Shown here in pieces: positions 8,450 through 17,558 of a stretch of 64,000 nucleotides of DNA. Under the pieces are notes generated by a model that was not told where the DNA came from, did not search any database, and saw only the letters and a list, made by a program, of their open reading frames with translations. Source of the stretch: Duganella phyllosphaerae (lineage in GTDB: Bacteria > Pseudomonadota > Gammaproteobacteria > Burkholderiales > Burkholderiaceae_D); assembly GCF_001758785.1 (NCBI RefSeq), contig NZ_LROM01000085.1, forward strand, positions 51,815-115,814, written 5' to 3'. Position 1 is the first letter of the stretch; the number at the start of each line of letters is the position of its first letter. Both the position numbers and the translations under genes were made by a program.

Positions 8450-11215
8450 ATGACCATTTCGCTTCGCCGCACCATCCTTGCGGCGTCCATCGCCGTCTTC
8501 TCAGCTGCGTCCGTCCATGCGGCCGACGTCAAGCCAGTCGCGAAGGCCGATATCGCCATCCCCGACATTCCCTACAAAAAGTTTGTACTCAAGAACGGCC
8601 TGACCCTGCTGGTGCACGAAGACCACAAGACGCCGGTGGTGGCGATCAACACCTGGTACCACGTGGGTTCCAAGAATGAAAAACCGGGCAAGACCGGCTT
8701 TGCCCACCTGTTCGAACACCTGATGTTCAGCGGCAGCGACAATTTTAACCAGACCTACCTGAACGCCTTGCAGCGCATCGGCGCGACCGACCTCAACGGC
8801 ACCACCAATCCCGACCGCACCAACTACTTCCAGAACGTGCCGACCTCGATGCTCGACTACGCGCTGTTTGCCGAGAGCGATCGCATGGGCCACCTGCTCG
8901 GCGTGCTCGACCAGAAGAAGCTCGACCTGCAGCGCGGCGTGGTGCAAAACGAGAAGCGCCAGGGCGAGAACCAGCCGTACGGCGTGACGCGCCAGCTGCT
9001 CACCGAAAACACCTGGCCGGTCGGCCACCCGTACTCGTGGACCACGATCGGCTCGATGGCCGACCTCGACGCGGCCAGCATGGCCGACGTGACCGAGTGG
9101 TTCAAGACCAACTACGGTCCCAACAACACCACGCTGGTGCTGTCGGGTGACATCACACCCGAAGACGCGTTGAAAAAAGTCGAACAATACTACGGCGACA
9201 TTCCGGCTGGCCCACCGCTGGCCAAGCACAGCGAGTGGATCGCCAAGCGCACCGGCACCCATCGCAGCACGGTGCAGGACCGCGTGCCGCAGGCGCGCAT
9301 CTACCGCGTGTGGAACGTGCCTGGTGCCAAGAGCCCGATCGAGCCGCTGCTGGACCTGGGCGGCTACGTGCTGGGCGAGGGCAAGACCTCGCGCCTGTAC
9401 AAGCGCCTGGTGTACAAGGAGCAGCTGGCCACCAGCGTGGACACCAGCAACTCGACGTCCGAGATCGCCGGCCAGTTCTACATGGTGCTCACGGCCCGTC
9501 CCGGCGCCGACTCGGGCAAAATGGAACGCCAGGCCGAGGAGGAACTGCAGGCGCTGCTCAAAAGCGGTCCCACCGCCGCCGAGCTGGAGATTGCCAAGAC
9601 CAAGATCCTGGCGCAATACACCCGCATCGTCGAACGCGTGGGCGGCTTCGGCGGCAAGAGCGACTTGCTGGCCAGCTGCCAGACCTACACCGGCAATCCC
9701 GACTGCTACAAGGATTACCTGAAGGCGGTCAAGGCGGCCACGCCGGCGTCCGTCAAGCAGGCCATGAACGCGTGGCTGGCCGACGGCGACTATGTGCTCG
9801 ACGTGCAGCCGTTCCCGACCAACTACACGACCACCGCCAAGTTCGACCGCAGCAAGCCGCCGGCGCTGGGCAAGGCCGAATCGTTGAAGCTGCCGGCCAT
9901 GCAAAAAGCCACCTTGTCGAACGGCCTGAAAGTGGTGCTGGCCGAGCGCCACGCCGCGCCCGTGGTCAACCTGTCGATGATCGTCGATGCCGGTTATTCG
10001 TCGGACTCGCATGAACTGCCCGGCGTGGCCAGCCTGACCTTGTCGATGCTCGACGAAGGCACGCAAAAGCGCAACGCCGCAAAAATCAGCGAGGAAGTTG
10101 AATCGCTGGGCGCGCAGATCTCCAGCAACAACAACCTCGACAGTTCGTTCGTGCAGCTCAACACGCTCAAGGCCACCTTGCCGCAAGCGCTCGACGTGTA
10201 TGCCGACGTGGTGCTGCATCCGGCTTTCGAACAGAAGGAACTGGACCGCCTGCGCAAGGATCAGCTCGCTGCCATCGGCCGGGAAAAAACCAATCCGTCG
10301 GCCATGGCGCTGCGCGTGATTCCGGGCCTGGTCTACGGCAAGCAGCATGCCTACGGTTTGCCGCTGTCGGGCAGCGGTAACGAAGCGTCGGTGTTGCGCA
10401 TTACCCGTGACGACCTGGTCAAGTATCACCAGAGCTGGTTCAAGCCCAACAACGCCACCTTGCTGGTGGTGGGCGACACCACCCTGGCGGAAGTGTTGCC
10501 GCAGCTGGAAAAAGCGTTTGGCGGCTGGAAGGCTGGCGACGTGCCGAAGAAAAATATCGCGCAAGTGGCGCAGCCGGAGAAAACCAGCGTGTACCTGATG
10601 GACAAGCCGGGCGCGCAGCAAAGCATGATCTACGCGGTGCAACTGGCGCCGCCACGCAATGCCCCGGAAGCGGTGCAACTGAGCGTGGTCAACAACATCT
10701 TCGGCGGCAACTTCGGTTCGCGCATCAATATGAACCTGCGCGAGGACAAGCACTGGTCGTACGGTGTGCGCTCGAGCGTGCTGCCGGCGCGTGGCCAGGG
10801 CCTGTACCTGAGCACGTCGCCGGTGCAAGCTGACAAGACCAAGGAAGCGTTGCAGGAACTGGTGCGCGAGTATGGCGACATCGCCGGCGCCAAGCCGATC
10901 ACCCAGGCCGAGCTGAGCGAAGCCCAGGACAATTCAACCTTGTCGCTGCCGGGCTCATTCGAGACCGCCGGCCAGCTGGGCGGCGCCTACAGCACCATCC
11001 TGCAATACCAGCTGCCGGAAGACTACTACAACACCATTACCGGCAAGATCACGTCGATGACGCCGGCCGACGCCAATGCGCTGGCCAAGCGCGTGATCGA
11101 GCCGGGCAAGCTGGTGTGGGTAGTGGTGGGGGACGTGAAGAAGATCGAGGCCGGCGTGCGCGAACTCAAGCTCGGTGAGGTGCGCAAGGTCGATGCTGAT
11201 GGCAACCTGCAGTAA
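8450..11215 (+). CDS. Two-domain M16 family metallopeptidase (pitrilysin-like)
   Basis: The 921-aa product has a signal peptide (about residues 1-24, SAASVHAAD), so it is periplasmic. The N-terminal half carries the inverted zinc motif HLFEH (H86, E89, H90) and the downstream ligand E168 in VVQNEKRQ. The second M16 half (from about residue 480) has no HxxEH and retains the inactive-subunit pattern (RHAAPVVNLSMIVDAGY). Active plus inactive M16 halves in one chain form a clam-shell chamber that degrades peptides of limited size. A ribosome site (AGGAG) is 7-8 bases upstream. It appears monocistronic and differs from the second M16 gene at 28919. Confidence 0.88.
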   Translation: MTISLRRTILAASIAVFSAASVHAADVKPVAKADIAIPDIPYKKFVLKNGLTLLVHEDHKTPVVAINTWYHVGSKNEKPGKTGFAHLFEHLMFSGSDNFNQTYLNALQRIGATDLNGTTNPDRTNYFQNVPTSMLDYALFAESDRMGHLLGVLDQKKLDLQRGVVQNEKRQGENQPYGVTRQLLTENTWPVGHPYSWTTIGSMADLDAASMADVTEWFKTNYGPNNTTLVLSGDITPEDALKKVEQYYGDIPAGPPLAKHSEWIAKRTGTHRSTVQDRVPQARIYRVWNVPGAKSPIEPLLDLGGYVLGEGKTSRLYKRLVYKEQLATSVDTSNSTSEIAGQFYMVLTARPGADSGKMERQAEEELQALLKSGPTAAELEIAKTKILAQYTRIVERVGGFGGKSDLLASCQTYTGNPDCYKDYLKAVKAATPASVKQAMNAWLADGDYVLDVQPFPTNYTTTAKFDRSKPPALGKAESLKLPAMQKATLSNGLKVVLAERHAAPVVNLSMIVDAGYSSDSHELPGVASLTLSMLDEGTQKRNAAKISEEVESLGAQISSNNNLDSSFVQLNTLKATLPQALDVYADVVLHPAFEQKELDRLRKDQLAAIGREKTNPSAMALRVIPGLVYGKQHAYGLPLSGSGNEASVLRITRDDLVKYHQSWFKPNNATLLVVGDTTLAEVLPQLEKAFGGWKAGDVPKKNIAQVAQPEKTSVYLMDKPGAQQSMIYAVQLAPPRNAPEAVQLSVVNNIFGGNFGSRINMNLREDKHWSYGVRSSVLPARGQGLYLSTSPVQADKTKEALQELVREYGDIAGAKPITQAELSEAQDNSTLSLPGSFETAGQLGGAYSTILQYQLPEDYYNTITGKITSMTPADANALAKRVIEPGKLVWVVVGDVKKIEAGVRELKLGEVRKVDADGNLQ

Positions 11216-11243
11216 GGGTTACCTGTAAGCGCTGCCTGCAGCG

Positions 11244-11654
11244 TCAGGCGCCGGCGCTTTCCTTGATGAACCGCGACTCCGCCGACCACATGGCGCAGGC
11301 GCGGGCCAGCAGGGTGGCTTCGGCGTCAGCCAGCACGCCGTCGGCGTCGGCAATTGCCCACATTGCCCGCAGCAGGCGGCGGCGCAGGTCGGGCTCGGTC
11401 ACTTCGGCCAGCAGGCTGTCGATGGTGGCCGGTTCCAGTTCCACGTGGCCCTGCTTGACCGAGCTGGTGAGCAAGTCGTTGCACAGGTCTTCGAGCAGGC
11501 CGTGGAAGGTATCGATGTCGATGTCGATGTGTTCGAGCAGGTGCGAACGGGTGAGGGCGCGCAGTTCGGACGGCGCCAGCGCGCCATCGACCACCATCGC
11601 CAGGGCCACGATACGGCCAGCGGCGCTGGCACTGTTTTCTTCATAATGTCGCAT
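11244..11654 (-). CDS. TerB-like (tellurite resistance B family) protein
   Basis: The product is a 136-aa, all-helical acidic protein. The pattern VDGALAPSELRAL ... AIADADGVLADAEATLLARA matches the TerB/DjlA-N fold, which carries acidic metal-binding helices. The start at 11654 is chosen because AAGGAAAAG precedes it; the longer form from 11699 would run through the upstream terminator. It lies 55 bases downstream of the TerC gene on the same strand. TerB-like proteins are known in tellurite and stress modules with TerC, and co-function is inferred from adjacency. No other ter genes are present. Confidence 0.65.
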   Translation of the reverse strand: MRHYEENSASAAGRIVALAMVVDGALAPSELRALTRSHLLEHIDIDIDTFHGLLEDLCNDLLTSSVKQGHVELEPATIDSLLAEVTEPDLRRRLLRAMWAIADADGVLADAEATLLARACAMWSAESRFIKESAGA

Positions 11655-11671
11655 AGTCTTTTCCTTTGATG

Positions 11672-11698
11672 TGCCGGGCAAGCTGGACTTGCCCGGCA
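11672..11698 (-). terminator. Hairpin between TerC and TerB-like genes
   Basis: An 11-bp perfect stem (11672-11682 with 11688-11698, five-base loop) lies immediately after the TerC stop codon. There is no U-tract on the minus strand, so it could stabilise the 3' end or weaken read-through rather than terminate fully. Confidence 0.5.
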
Positions 11699-11709
11699 TG
11701 TTGCAATGA

Positions 11710-12666
11710 TTACTTCTTGCGGGTGGCGTACAGGCTGGCGATCACGCTACCAGCAATCAGCGACGCCACCACGGTCAGCGAGATGTGCACCGGGATGTGG
11801 ATCCACGGCAGCAGCAGCATTTTCAGACCGATGAAGCAGAGCACCAGAGCCAGGCCATACTTGAGCAGGTGGAAACGGTCAGCCACGTCTGCCAGCAGGA
11901 AGTACAACGCCCGCAAGCCCAGAATCGCAAACATGTTCGACGTGAACACGATGAACGGATCGGAGGTGATCGCGAAGATCGCCGGGATCGAATCCACTGC
12001 GAAGATCAGGTCGGTCACTTCGATCAGGATCAGCACCAGGAACAGCGTGGTCACGTAGCGCTTGCCGTCCTTGGTCACGATGAACTTCTCGCCGTGGTCA
12101 GCTTCCGACACCGGCAACACCTTGCGTGCCCATTTCAGCACCGGGTTGTTCTTGACGTCCGGTTCTTCATCGACCGCCTTGAGCATTTTCAGGCCCGTGA
12201 ACAGCAGGAACGCGCCGAACAGGTACAGTATCCATTTAAACTCGTTGACCACCCAGGCGCCAGCGAGAATCATCACGGCCCGCATGACGATCGCACCGAG
12301 CACGCCGTAGATCAGCACGCGGCGCTGGTATTCGGGCTTGACGCCGAACGCGGTAAAGATCAGCAGGAAGATAAACACGTTATCGACCGACAGCGCTTTC
12401 TCGATCAGGTAGCCGGACAGGAACTCGAGCGACTTTTGCTCGGCGATTTCCGGGCCAACGGTCCCTTTCAGGTAGTACCAGAGGCCTGCATTGAACAGCA
12501 GCGCCAGGCTGAACCAGCCCAGCGACCACGCGCCCGCTTCCTTGATCGACACCTTGTGCGCCTTGTTGCCGCCAAAGACCCACAGGTCCAGCGCCAGCAT
12601 CACCAGCACGAACGCCACGAACCCGGCCCACATGGGCGCCGTGGCAATATTTTCTAATCCGGTCAT
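11710..12666 (-). CDS. TerC family integral membrane protein (Alx-like)
   Basis: The 318-aa product has about nine membrane segments. It carries the TerC family acidic motifs within helices: LSVDNVFIFLLIF and DLIFAVDSIPAIFAI. TerC/Alx proteins are implicated in metal ion (notably manganese) homeostasis and in tellurite or pH stress. The start at 12666 is preferred over 12684 because AAGGAGG lies between the two ATGs at ideal spacing from the second. No yybP-ykoY riboswitch could be recognised in the short leader. It is divergent from the NhaR-type gene, with 144 bases between the starts. Confidence 0.88.
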   Translation of the reverse strand: MTGLENIATAPMWAGFVAFVLVMLALDLWVFGGNKAHKVSIKEAGAWSLGWFSLALLFNAGLWYYLKGTVGPEIAEQKSLEFLSGYLIEKALSVDNVFIFLLIFTAFGVKPEYQRRVLIYGVLGAIVMRAVMILAGAWVVNEFKWILYLFGAFLLFTGLKMLKAVDEEPDVKNNPVLKWARKVLPVSEADHGEKFIVTKDGKRYVTTLFLVLILIEVTDLIFAVDSIPAIFAITSDPFIVFTSNMFAILGLRALYFLLADVADRFHLLKYGLALVLCFIGLKMLLLPWIHIPVHISLTVVASLIAGSVIASLYATRKK

Positions 12667-12735
12667 TGACGGTCCTCCTTGCATGAAAATAGATGAATGT
12701 TATCGATCAACCCGTAGCCATCATAAGAGCGTACG

Positions 12736-12760
12736 ATTGTTCGTACAATTCGAATATACT
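12736..12760 (+). promoter_or_regulatory. Inverted repeat and -10 candidate in the terC/nhaR-like divergent region
   Basis: ATTGT-TCGT-ACAAT (12736-12749) is followed closely by TATACT (12755-12760), a plausible -10 for the LysR-family gene. No clear -35 is visible, which fits an activator-dependent promoter. Confidence 0.4.
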
Positions 12761-12769
12761 TTACTAATT

Positions 12770-12786
12770 CATCGTAAATTTCGATG
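12770..12786. promoter_or_regulatory. LysR-type box (T-N11-A) before the NhaR-type gene
   Basis: CATCG-N7-CGATG is a perfect 5-bp inverted repeat containing T-N11-A, the classical LysR-family operator geometry. It lies 24 bases before the regulator's start and downstream of its likely promoter, so it could mediate autorepression. Confidence 0.45.
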
Positions 12787-12810
12787 TATTGGAAAGCTTG
12801 GGAGAAAAGC

Positions 12811-13731
12811 ATGGCGACGGTATCTGCCCTGAACTACAAACACTTACGCTATTTCTGGATGGTGGCGCGCAGCGGCAGCATCGCCAAGGCGGCCGAACAG
12901 TTGCACCTGACGCCGCAGTCGATCTCGGGCCAGTTGACGGAGTTTGCCGACACCCTGGGGGTGGAATTGTTTCGCCGCGTGGGCCGGCGCCTGGAACTGA
13001 CCGAGACCGGCAACCGCGTGCTGCGCCACGCCGAAGATATCTTCAGCGCCGGCGACGCCCTGCTCGACGTGGTGCGCGACCAGTCCACCACCACGGTCGG
13101 CAGTTTCCGGGTGGGCGTCTCCGATTCGGTGTCGAAAGCGGTGGCGTGCCGGCTGGTGGCGCCGGCGCTGTCGCTGGCCGAACCCACCCGGCTGATCTGC
13201 CGTGAAGGGCGGCTGGCGGCGCTGCTGGCCGACATGGCGATCCACCGGCTCGACATGATCATCGCCGACCGTCCCATGCCCAGCCACCTGAGCGTGCGCG
13301 GCTACAACCACTTGCTGGGGGAGAGCGAGCTGGGCGTATTTGGGGCGCCATCGCTGGCCGCCACCCTGGTCGGTGATTTTCCAGCCTGCCTGAACAATAT
13401 GCCGCTGCTGCTGCCGGGCGAGGATTTCGCCGTGCGCGCCAAGCTGATGCAGTGGCTGCACACCCACGTGCCGCGCCTGCACGTGGTGGGCGAGTTCGAC
13501 GACAGCGCCATGATCAAGGCCTTCGGCGAGTCGGGCGCGGGTCTGTTCTTCGCCCCGGTCGCGATTGCCGAAACCCTGACCGACGCCCACAACGGCCAGT
13601 CCGGCATGGTGCTGGTGGGGACAATACCGGCGCTGCGCGAGCAGGTGTACGCGATTACCACCGAGCGCCGCTTGAGCCATCCGGCCACGCAGGCGATCAG
13701 CCAGGCGGCGCGGCAGACGCTCACCGCGTGA
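12811..13731 (+). CDS. LysR family transcriptional regulator, NhaR-type
   Basis: The 306-aa product has an N-terminal winged helix-turn-helix (residues about 9-66, NYKHLRYFWMVARSGSIAKAA ... TPQSISGQL) and a LysR substrate-binding domain. The opening LNYKHLRYFW and the 300-residue length are typical of NhaR, the sodium-responsive activator of nhaA in enterobacteria. No sodium/proton antiporter gene is in the window. The divergent partner is TerC, so the regulator may control ion homeostasis through that gene. The start at 12811 has GGGAGA upstream; the ATG at 12784 lacks a ribosome site and lies within the LysR-type box. Confidence 0.8.
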   Translation: MATVSALNYKHLRYFWMVARSGSIAKAAEQLHLTPQSISGQLTEFADTLGVELFRRVGRRLELTETGNRVLRHAEDIFSAGDALLDVVRDQSTTTVGSFRVGVSDSVSKAVACRLVAPALSLAEPTRLICREGRLAALLADMAIHRLDMIIADRPMPSHLSVRGYNHLLGESELGVFGAPSLAATLVGDFPACLNNMPLLLPGEDFAVRAKLMQWLHTHVPRLHVVGEFDDSAMIKAFGESGAGLFFAPVAIAETLTDAHNGQSGMVLVGTIPALREQVYAITTERRLSHPATQAISQAARQTLTA

Positions 13732-13865
13732 GTGGCCGGGCCGGGCGCGAATGTCTCGCCCTCGTCATCTTCCTGGTTGGGCATCGGCCGGTTGCCCAAC
13801 AGAACCGTACGACTCCTCCCAGGGTTGATGTGTAAGATCAGCGCATTCATCAGCAAGAAGAAGTG

Positions 13866-13904
13866 TCTCGGAGTTGCAGTTGTTAACTGCACCGAGAAAT
13901 TTTT
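13866..13904 (+). terminator. Hairpin with U-tract before the F420-reductase-like gene
   Basis: Outer stem 13866-13871 pairs with 13892-13897 and inner stem 13875-13881 with 13885-13891. A TTTTT run (13900-13904) follows. It probably ends the NhaR-type transcript, or acts as an attenuator or operator for the next gene, whose start is 33 bases on. The inner part is a 17-bp palindrome. Confidence 0.5.
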
Positions 13905-13937
13905 CGTCGTGCATAACTTTTTAAATTTGAGGACTCT

Positions 13938-14657
13938 ATGAACATTGGAATCATTGGTGCCGGTCATATCGGCAGCGCGCTGGCAGTGCGACTGGTCAGC
14001 CTGGGGCATTCGGTACATATCGCCAACTCCCGCGGGCCAGAAACGCTGCAAGACGTGGCGCAAAAAACAGGCGCAAAGCCTGTGACGATTCAGGAAGCTG
14101 CCCGGCATGGCGACATTATCGTGGTCACCATTCCACTCAAAAATATTCCCCAGTTACCCAAAGATCTGTTCACCGGCATTGCCGCCGACGTGCCAGTCAT
14201 CGATACGAGCAACTACTACCCCATCCTTCGCGACGGCCACATGCCGGAGCTGGAGTCCGGTTCCCTCACGGAAAGCGAGTGGGTGCAGCAACATCTGGGC
14301 CGTCCGGTGATTAAGGTCTTCAATAACATTTTTGCTGAACATATTCGAACCAAGGGCTTGCCCAAGGGTGTTGCCGGTCGTATTGCACTACCGGTCGCCG
14401 GCGACGATGCTGGGGCCAAGCAAAAAGTGATGGCGCTGGTCGAAGAAATGGGCTTTGACGCCGTCGATGACGGCAGCCTGCACGAATCCTGGCGTCAGCA
14501 ACCGGGGACGCCATGTTACGGTGCGGATCTGCCGGCCGATCAACTGCGCGAGCTGTTCAGCAAGCTGGGGCCACAGCGCAGCGAAGCGCAACACGCCGAA
14601 TACCTGGCAAATCACGCCAAGCTCGAACGTGAAATGGCTGAAAAGGGCTCCACCTGA
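13938..14657 (+). CDS. NAD(P)-binding oxidoreductase, F420-dependent NADP reductase-like
   Basis: The 239-aa product opens with a Rossmann motif MNIGIIGAGHIGSALA and has the HSVHIANSRGPETL segment that follows the second strand and selects the NADP phosphate (SR). It also has IPLKNIPQLP and FNNIFAEHI, as in the NADP oxidoreductase coenzyme F420-dependent family. In bacteria without F420 these proteins probably reduce other substrates with NADPH; the true substrate is unknown. The start has GAGGA upstream. The gene appears to be monocistronic. Confidence 0.75.
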   Translation: MNIGIIGAGHIGSALAVRLVSLGHSVHIANSRGPETLQDVAQKTGAKPVTIQEAARHGDIIVVTIPLKNIPQLPKDLFTGIAADVPVIDTSNYYPILRDGHMPELESGSLTESEWVQQHLGRPVIKVFNNIFAEHIRTKGLPKGVAGRIALPVAGDDAGAKQKVMALVEEMGFDAVDDGSLHESWRQQPGTPCYGADLPADQLRELFSKLGPQRSEAQHAEYLANHAKLEREMAEKGST

Positions 14658-14752
14658 GGAAGGTGTCGCAGCCTAGCCAGGTAGTGTGCCAGGAATGATC
14701 GCGGGGCTGTGCAAAGCGGCATGCGCCGTACTCCGCGACCCTGGCTGTTAAA

Positions 14753-17443
14753 TCACAGCGGCTTGGAGCACAACCGGAAATCCGGATCATCCTCGTACGG
14801 CCGGATCTGGAACCCCAAGCTGGCCATCAGTTTCAGCATGCCGCTGTTCTTCACCAGCACCAGGCCGTTGAGCTCCTTCAGTCCTTTATCGCGCGCAACG
14901 TCCATGATCGCCAGCATCAGCCGCGTGCCCAGGCCCTGGCCGCTGAAGCGGTCGTCCACCACCAGCGAAAACTCGCCGCTGCTGTCGTCCGGGTTGGCGA
15001 TGTAGCGCGATACGCCCAGGATGCGTTCCGCTTCGACGAAGCCGCCGTCGGCGCCCGGCGTGCGCAGCGTCTGCACGGCGACGAGCGCCATTTCGCGGTC
15101 GTAGTCGATCAGCGTGTACTTGGCCAGCATGGGCACCGACAGTTCGCGCAGTGACGAGGCGAAGCGGTAGTAGCGCGATTTTTCCGACAGGCCGCGCACG
15201 AACTCCTGCAGCATGAAGGCGTCGTCGGGCTGCACCGGGCGCAGCGTGTACAAGCCGCTGCCGCGCAGCGGCCATTGCTGGGTGTAGGCGGCCGGGTAAG
15301 GCAGGATGGCCAGGTGGTCGTACTTGTGCGATGACGGCGGCGCCGCATCGATGACGATGCGCGCATCGACTGCCAGCGCGCCGTATTCGTCGACGATGAG
15401 CGGGTTGATGTCCACTTCGCGCAGCTGCGGCAATTCGCACACCATTTCCGATACCCGCAGCAGAATGTGTTCGATCGCTTCGCGCTGGGCTGGCGGTGCG
15501 CCGCGCCATTCGCCCAGGGTGTCGGCGGCGCGCACGCGGCCGATCAGGCGCTGCGCCAGGAACTGGTTCAGCGGCGGCAGTTCGGTGGCGCGGTCGGCGA
15601 TCAGTTCGATCATGGTGCCGCCGGCACCGAAGCTGATCGCAGGGCCGAACAGGCGGTCGGTGGAGACGCCGATGAACAGCTCGCGGCCATGGCGCTTGCC
15701 GGCCATCTTCTGCAAGGTCACGCCGTTGATGGTGGCGTCGGGACGCAGGCGGCGCACGGTGGCCAGCATGTCGTCGTAGGTGTCGCGCACGCCGGCGGCG
15801 GTGAGCACGTTCAGCGCCACGCCCTGCACGTCGGATTTGTGGCTGATATCGGGCGAGTCGATCTTCATCGCCACCGGGTAGCCGAGCTGGCTGGCGATCA
15901 GCACCGCCTCGGTGGCGCTGCGCGCCAGCATGGTGGGCGTGATCGGGATGTGGAACGCGGCCAGCAAGGCTTTGGATTCCATCTCGGTGAGCACCTTGCG
16001 CCGCTCGGCCAGCACGCTTTCGATCAAGAGGCGCGCGCCGTCCAGGTCCGGGTCGGCCAGCTGCGATAGCGGCGGTGGTGTTTGATGCAGCAGTTGCTGG
16101 TTCTGGTAGAACGAGGCGATGTTACTGAAGCCATCGACCGCCGCCTCGGGCGTGCGGAACGTCGCGAGGCCAGCGGTATTGATCACCTGGCGCGCTTCGA
16201 TTACCTGGCTGTCGCCCATCCAGCAGGTAAGTAGCGGCTTGCCCAGGCCCGCGTTCAGGGCGCTCACGGCACGGGCCACGCCGGCCGGATCGCCGCCCAG
16301 CTTGGGCGAGTAGATGACCAGGATGCCATCGACCTGGCTGTCGCGCGCGCAGGCCAGCACCGCTTCGCGGTAGGCGTCGGCGCTGGCGTCTTCGCCCAGG
16401 TCGAGCAGGTTCGATAACGTGGCGTGTTCCGGCACCAGCGGGCGCAGTGCGTCGATGCTGGTGGTGGACAGGCGCGCCAGCTGCAGGCCCAGTTCGTGGA
16501 TCCAGTCGGCCGCCAGCACGCCGGGGCCGCCGCCGTTGGTGACCACGGCCAGCCGAGGGCCCACCGGCCGGTAACGCGATGCCAGGCATTTGGCGGCTGA
16601 GAACAGCTGCACGAACGATTTCACCCGCACAGCGCCGGTGCGGCGCAGCGCCGCATCGAAGACCACGTCGCTGAGCACCATCGCCCCCGAGTGGGTGAGC
16701 GCCGCCTGCGAGGCGGCGGTGGCGTTGCCCGCCTTGAGCACGATCACCGGCTTGGTGTTGGCCGCACCGCGCAGCGCCGAAAGGAAGCGGCGCGCATTGG
16801 TCAGCCCCTCCATGCAGATGACGATGCTTTGGGTAGCCGGATCGGTGGCGAGAAAATCGAGGGTTTGCGCCAGGTCCACCGCCGTGTTGGGGCCGAGCGA
16901 GACCACGGCCGACAAACCGACGGCGTTCTTGTCGGCCCAGTCGAGAATGGCGGTGGTGAGCGCGCCCGATTGCGAAATCAGCGCCAGGCTGCCGGGGCGG
17001 GCCAGCGGGCCGGCCACGCTGGCGTTCAGGTGCAGGCGCGGGCGCTGGTAACCGAGGCAATTGGGGCCGAGCAGGTGGATCTCGTGGCGCTTGGCGATGG
17101 CAACCAGTGCCGCAGCCAGCGCCGGATCGACGCTCGACGACAGGATCAGCGCTGCGCGGCACTGGATGCGGCCGGCCACCTCGAGCGCGAACGCCAGCTG
17201 GTCGTGCGGCAGCGCGATTACGGCCAGGTCGGCGCGCGACTGCGCCAGGTCGGCCAGGGTGCCGGTCATGCCGATGTCGAGATAGCTGACCGGGCCGGTG
17301 AAGCCGCCTTGTTCCAGCTGGGCGCGAATGCTGCGGCCATAGCTTGTCTGAGTCTGGGTCTGGCTGTCCGGCTGGTCATCGCGGCCGGCGAAGACGACGA
17401 TGGACTTGGGAGCGAACAGCGGGGTGAGGTAGTGGTTATCCAT
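14753..17443 (-). CDS. CoA-ligase (ADP-forming)-like/GNAT acetyltransferase fusion (Pat-type protein lysine acetyltransferase)
   Basis: The 896-aa protein is in the order CoA-binding Rossmann domain (about 1-140), flavodoxin-like succinyl-CoA-ligase domain (about 150-450), ATP-grasp domain (about 490-700, MKIDSPDISHKSDVQGVALN) and C-terminal GNAT domain (about 730-896, with ISGQGLGTR-like FSGQGLGTRLM). This is the layout of Salmonella Pat/E. coli PatZ (YfiQ), which acetylates lysines of acetyl-CoA synthetase and other enzymes. In Pat the ligase part is a regulatory, non-catalytic module. The start at 17443 is chosen because an extra 18 residues from 17497 would be encoded by the terminator of the upstream gene. 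No cognate sirtuin deacetylase is nearby. Confidence 0.85.
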   Translation of the reverse strand: MDNHYLTPLFAPKSIVVFAGRDDQPDSQTQTQTSYGRSIRAQLEQGGFTGPVSYLDIGMTGTLADLAQSRADLAVIALPHDQLAFALEVAGRIQCRAALILSSSVDPALAAALVAIAKRHEIHLLGPNCLGYQRPRLHLNASVAGPLARPGSLALISQSGALTTAILDWADKNAVGLSAVVSLGPNTAVDLAQTLDFLATDPATQSIVICMEGLTNARRFLSALRGAANTKPVIVLKAGNATAASQAALTHSGAMVLSDVVFDAALRRTGAVRVKSFVQLFSAAKCLASRYRPVGPRLAVVTNGGGPGVLAADWIHELGLQLARLSTTSIDALRPLVPEHATLSNLLDLGEDASADAYREAVLACARDSQVDGILVIYSPKLGGDPAGVARAVSALNAGLGKPLLTCWMGDSQVIEARQVINTAGLATFRTPEAAVDGFSNIASFYQNQQLLHQTPPPLSQLADPDLDGARLLIESVLAERRKVLTEMESKALLAAFHIPITPTMLARSATEAVLIASQLGYPVAMKIDSPDISHKSDVQGVALNVLTAAGVRDTYDDMLATVRRLRPDATINGVTLQKMAGKRHGRELFIGVSTDRLFGPAISFGAGGTMIELIADRATELPPLNQFLAQRLIGRVRAADTLGEWRGAPPAQREAIEHILLRVSEMVCELPQLREVDINPLIVDEYGALAVDARIVIDAAPPSSHKYDHLAILPYPAAYTQQWPLRGSGLYTLRPVQPDDAFMLQEFVRGLSEKSRYYRFASSLRELSVPMLAKYTLIDYDREMALVAVQTLRTPGADGGFVEAERILGVSRYIANPDDSSGEFSLVVDDRFSGQGLGTRLMLAIMDVARDKGLKELNGLVLVKNSGMLKLMASLGFQIRPYEDDPDFRLCSKPL

Positions 17444-17484
17444 GCGGCGATGATAGCGCAAAAGCCCTGGTTTACAGCTCCCAT

Positions 17485-17510
17485 AAAAAAACGCCACCCG
17501 GTGGGTGGCG
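17485..17510 (-). terminator. Intrinsic terminator of the fasciclin gene
   Basis: A perfect GC stem (GCCACCC paired with GGGTGGC, three-base loop, 17492-17510) is followed on the minus strand by seven T residues (17485-17491). It lies about 50 bases after the fasciclin stop codon. Confidence 0.85.
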
Positions 17511-17558
17511 CAAGCGCTGCGGAGAGGAACCTGCGGTTTCCCTGGTCCTGCTACGGGA

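Noticed and set aside
8501..10828. Open frame of 775 codons antisense to the M16 peptidase
   Set aside because: Rich in His, Arg, Gln and Val with no motif; the plus-strand gene has a signal peptide and zinc motif.
12667..12810. yybP-ykoY manganese riboswitch before terC
   Set aside because: The leader is short and lacks the GC-rich helices and conserved loop motifs of that riboswitch.
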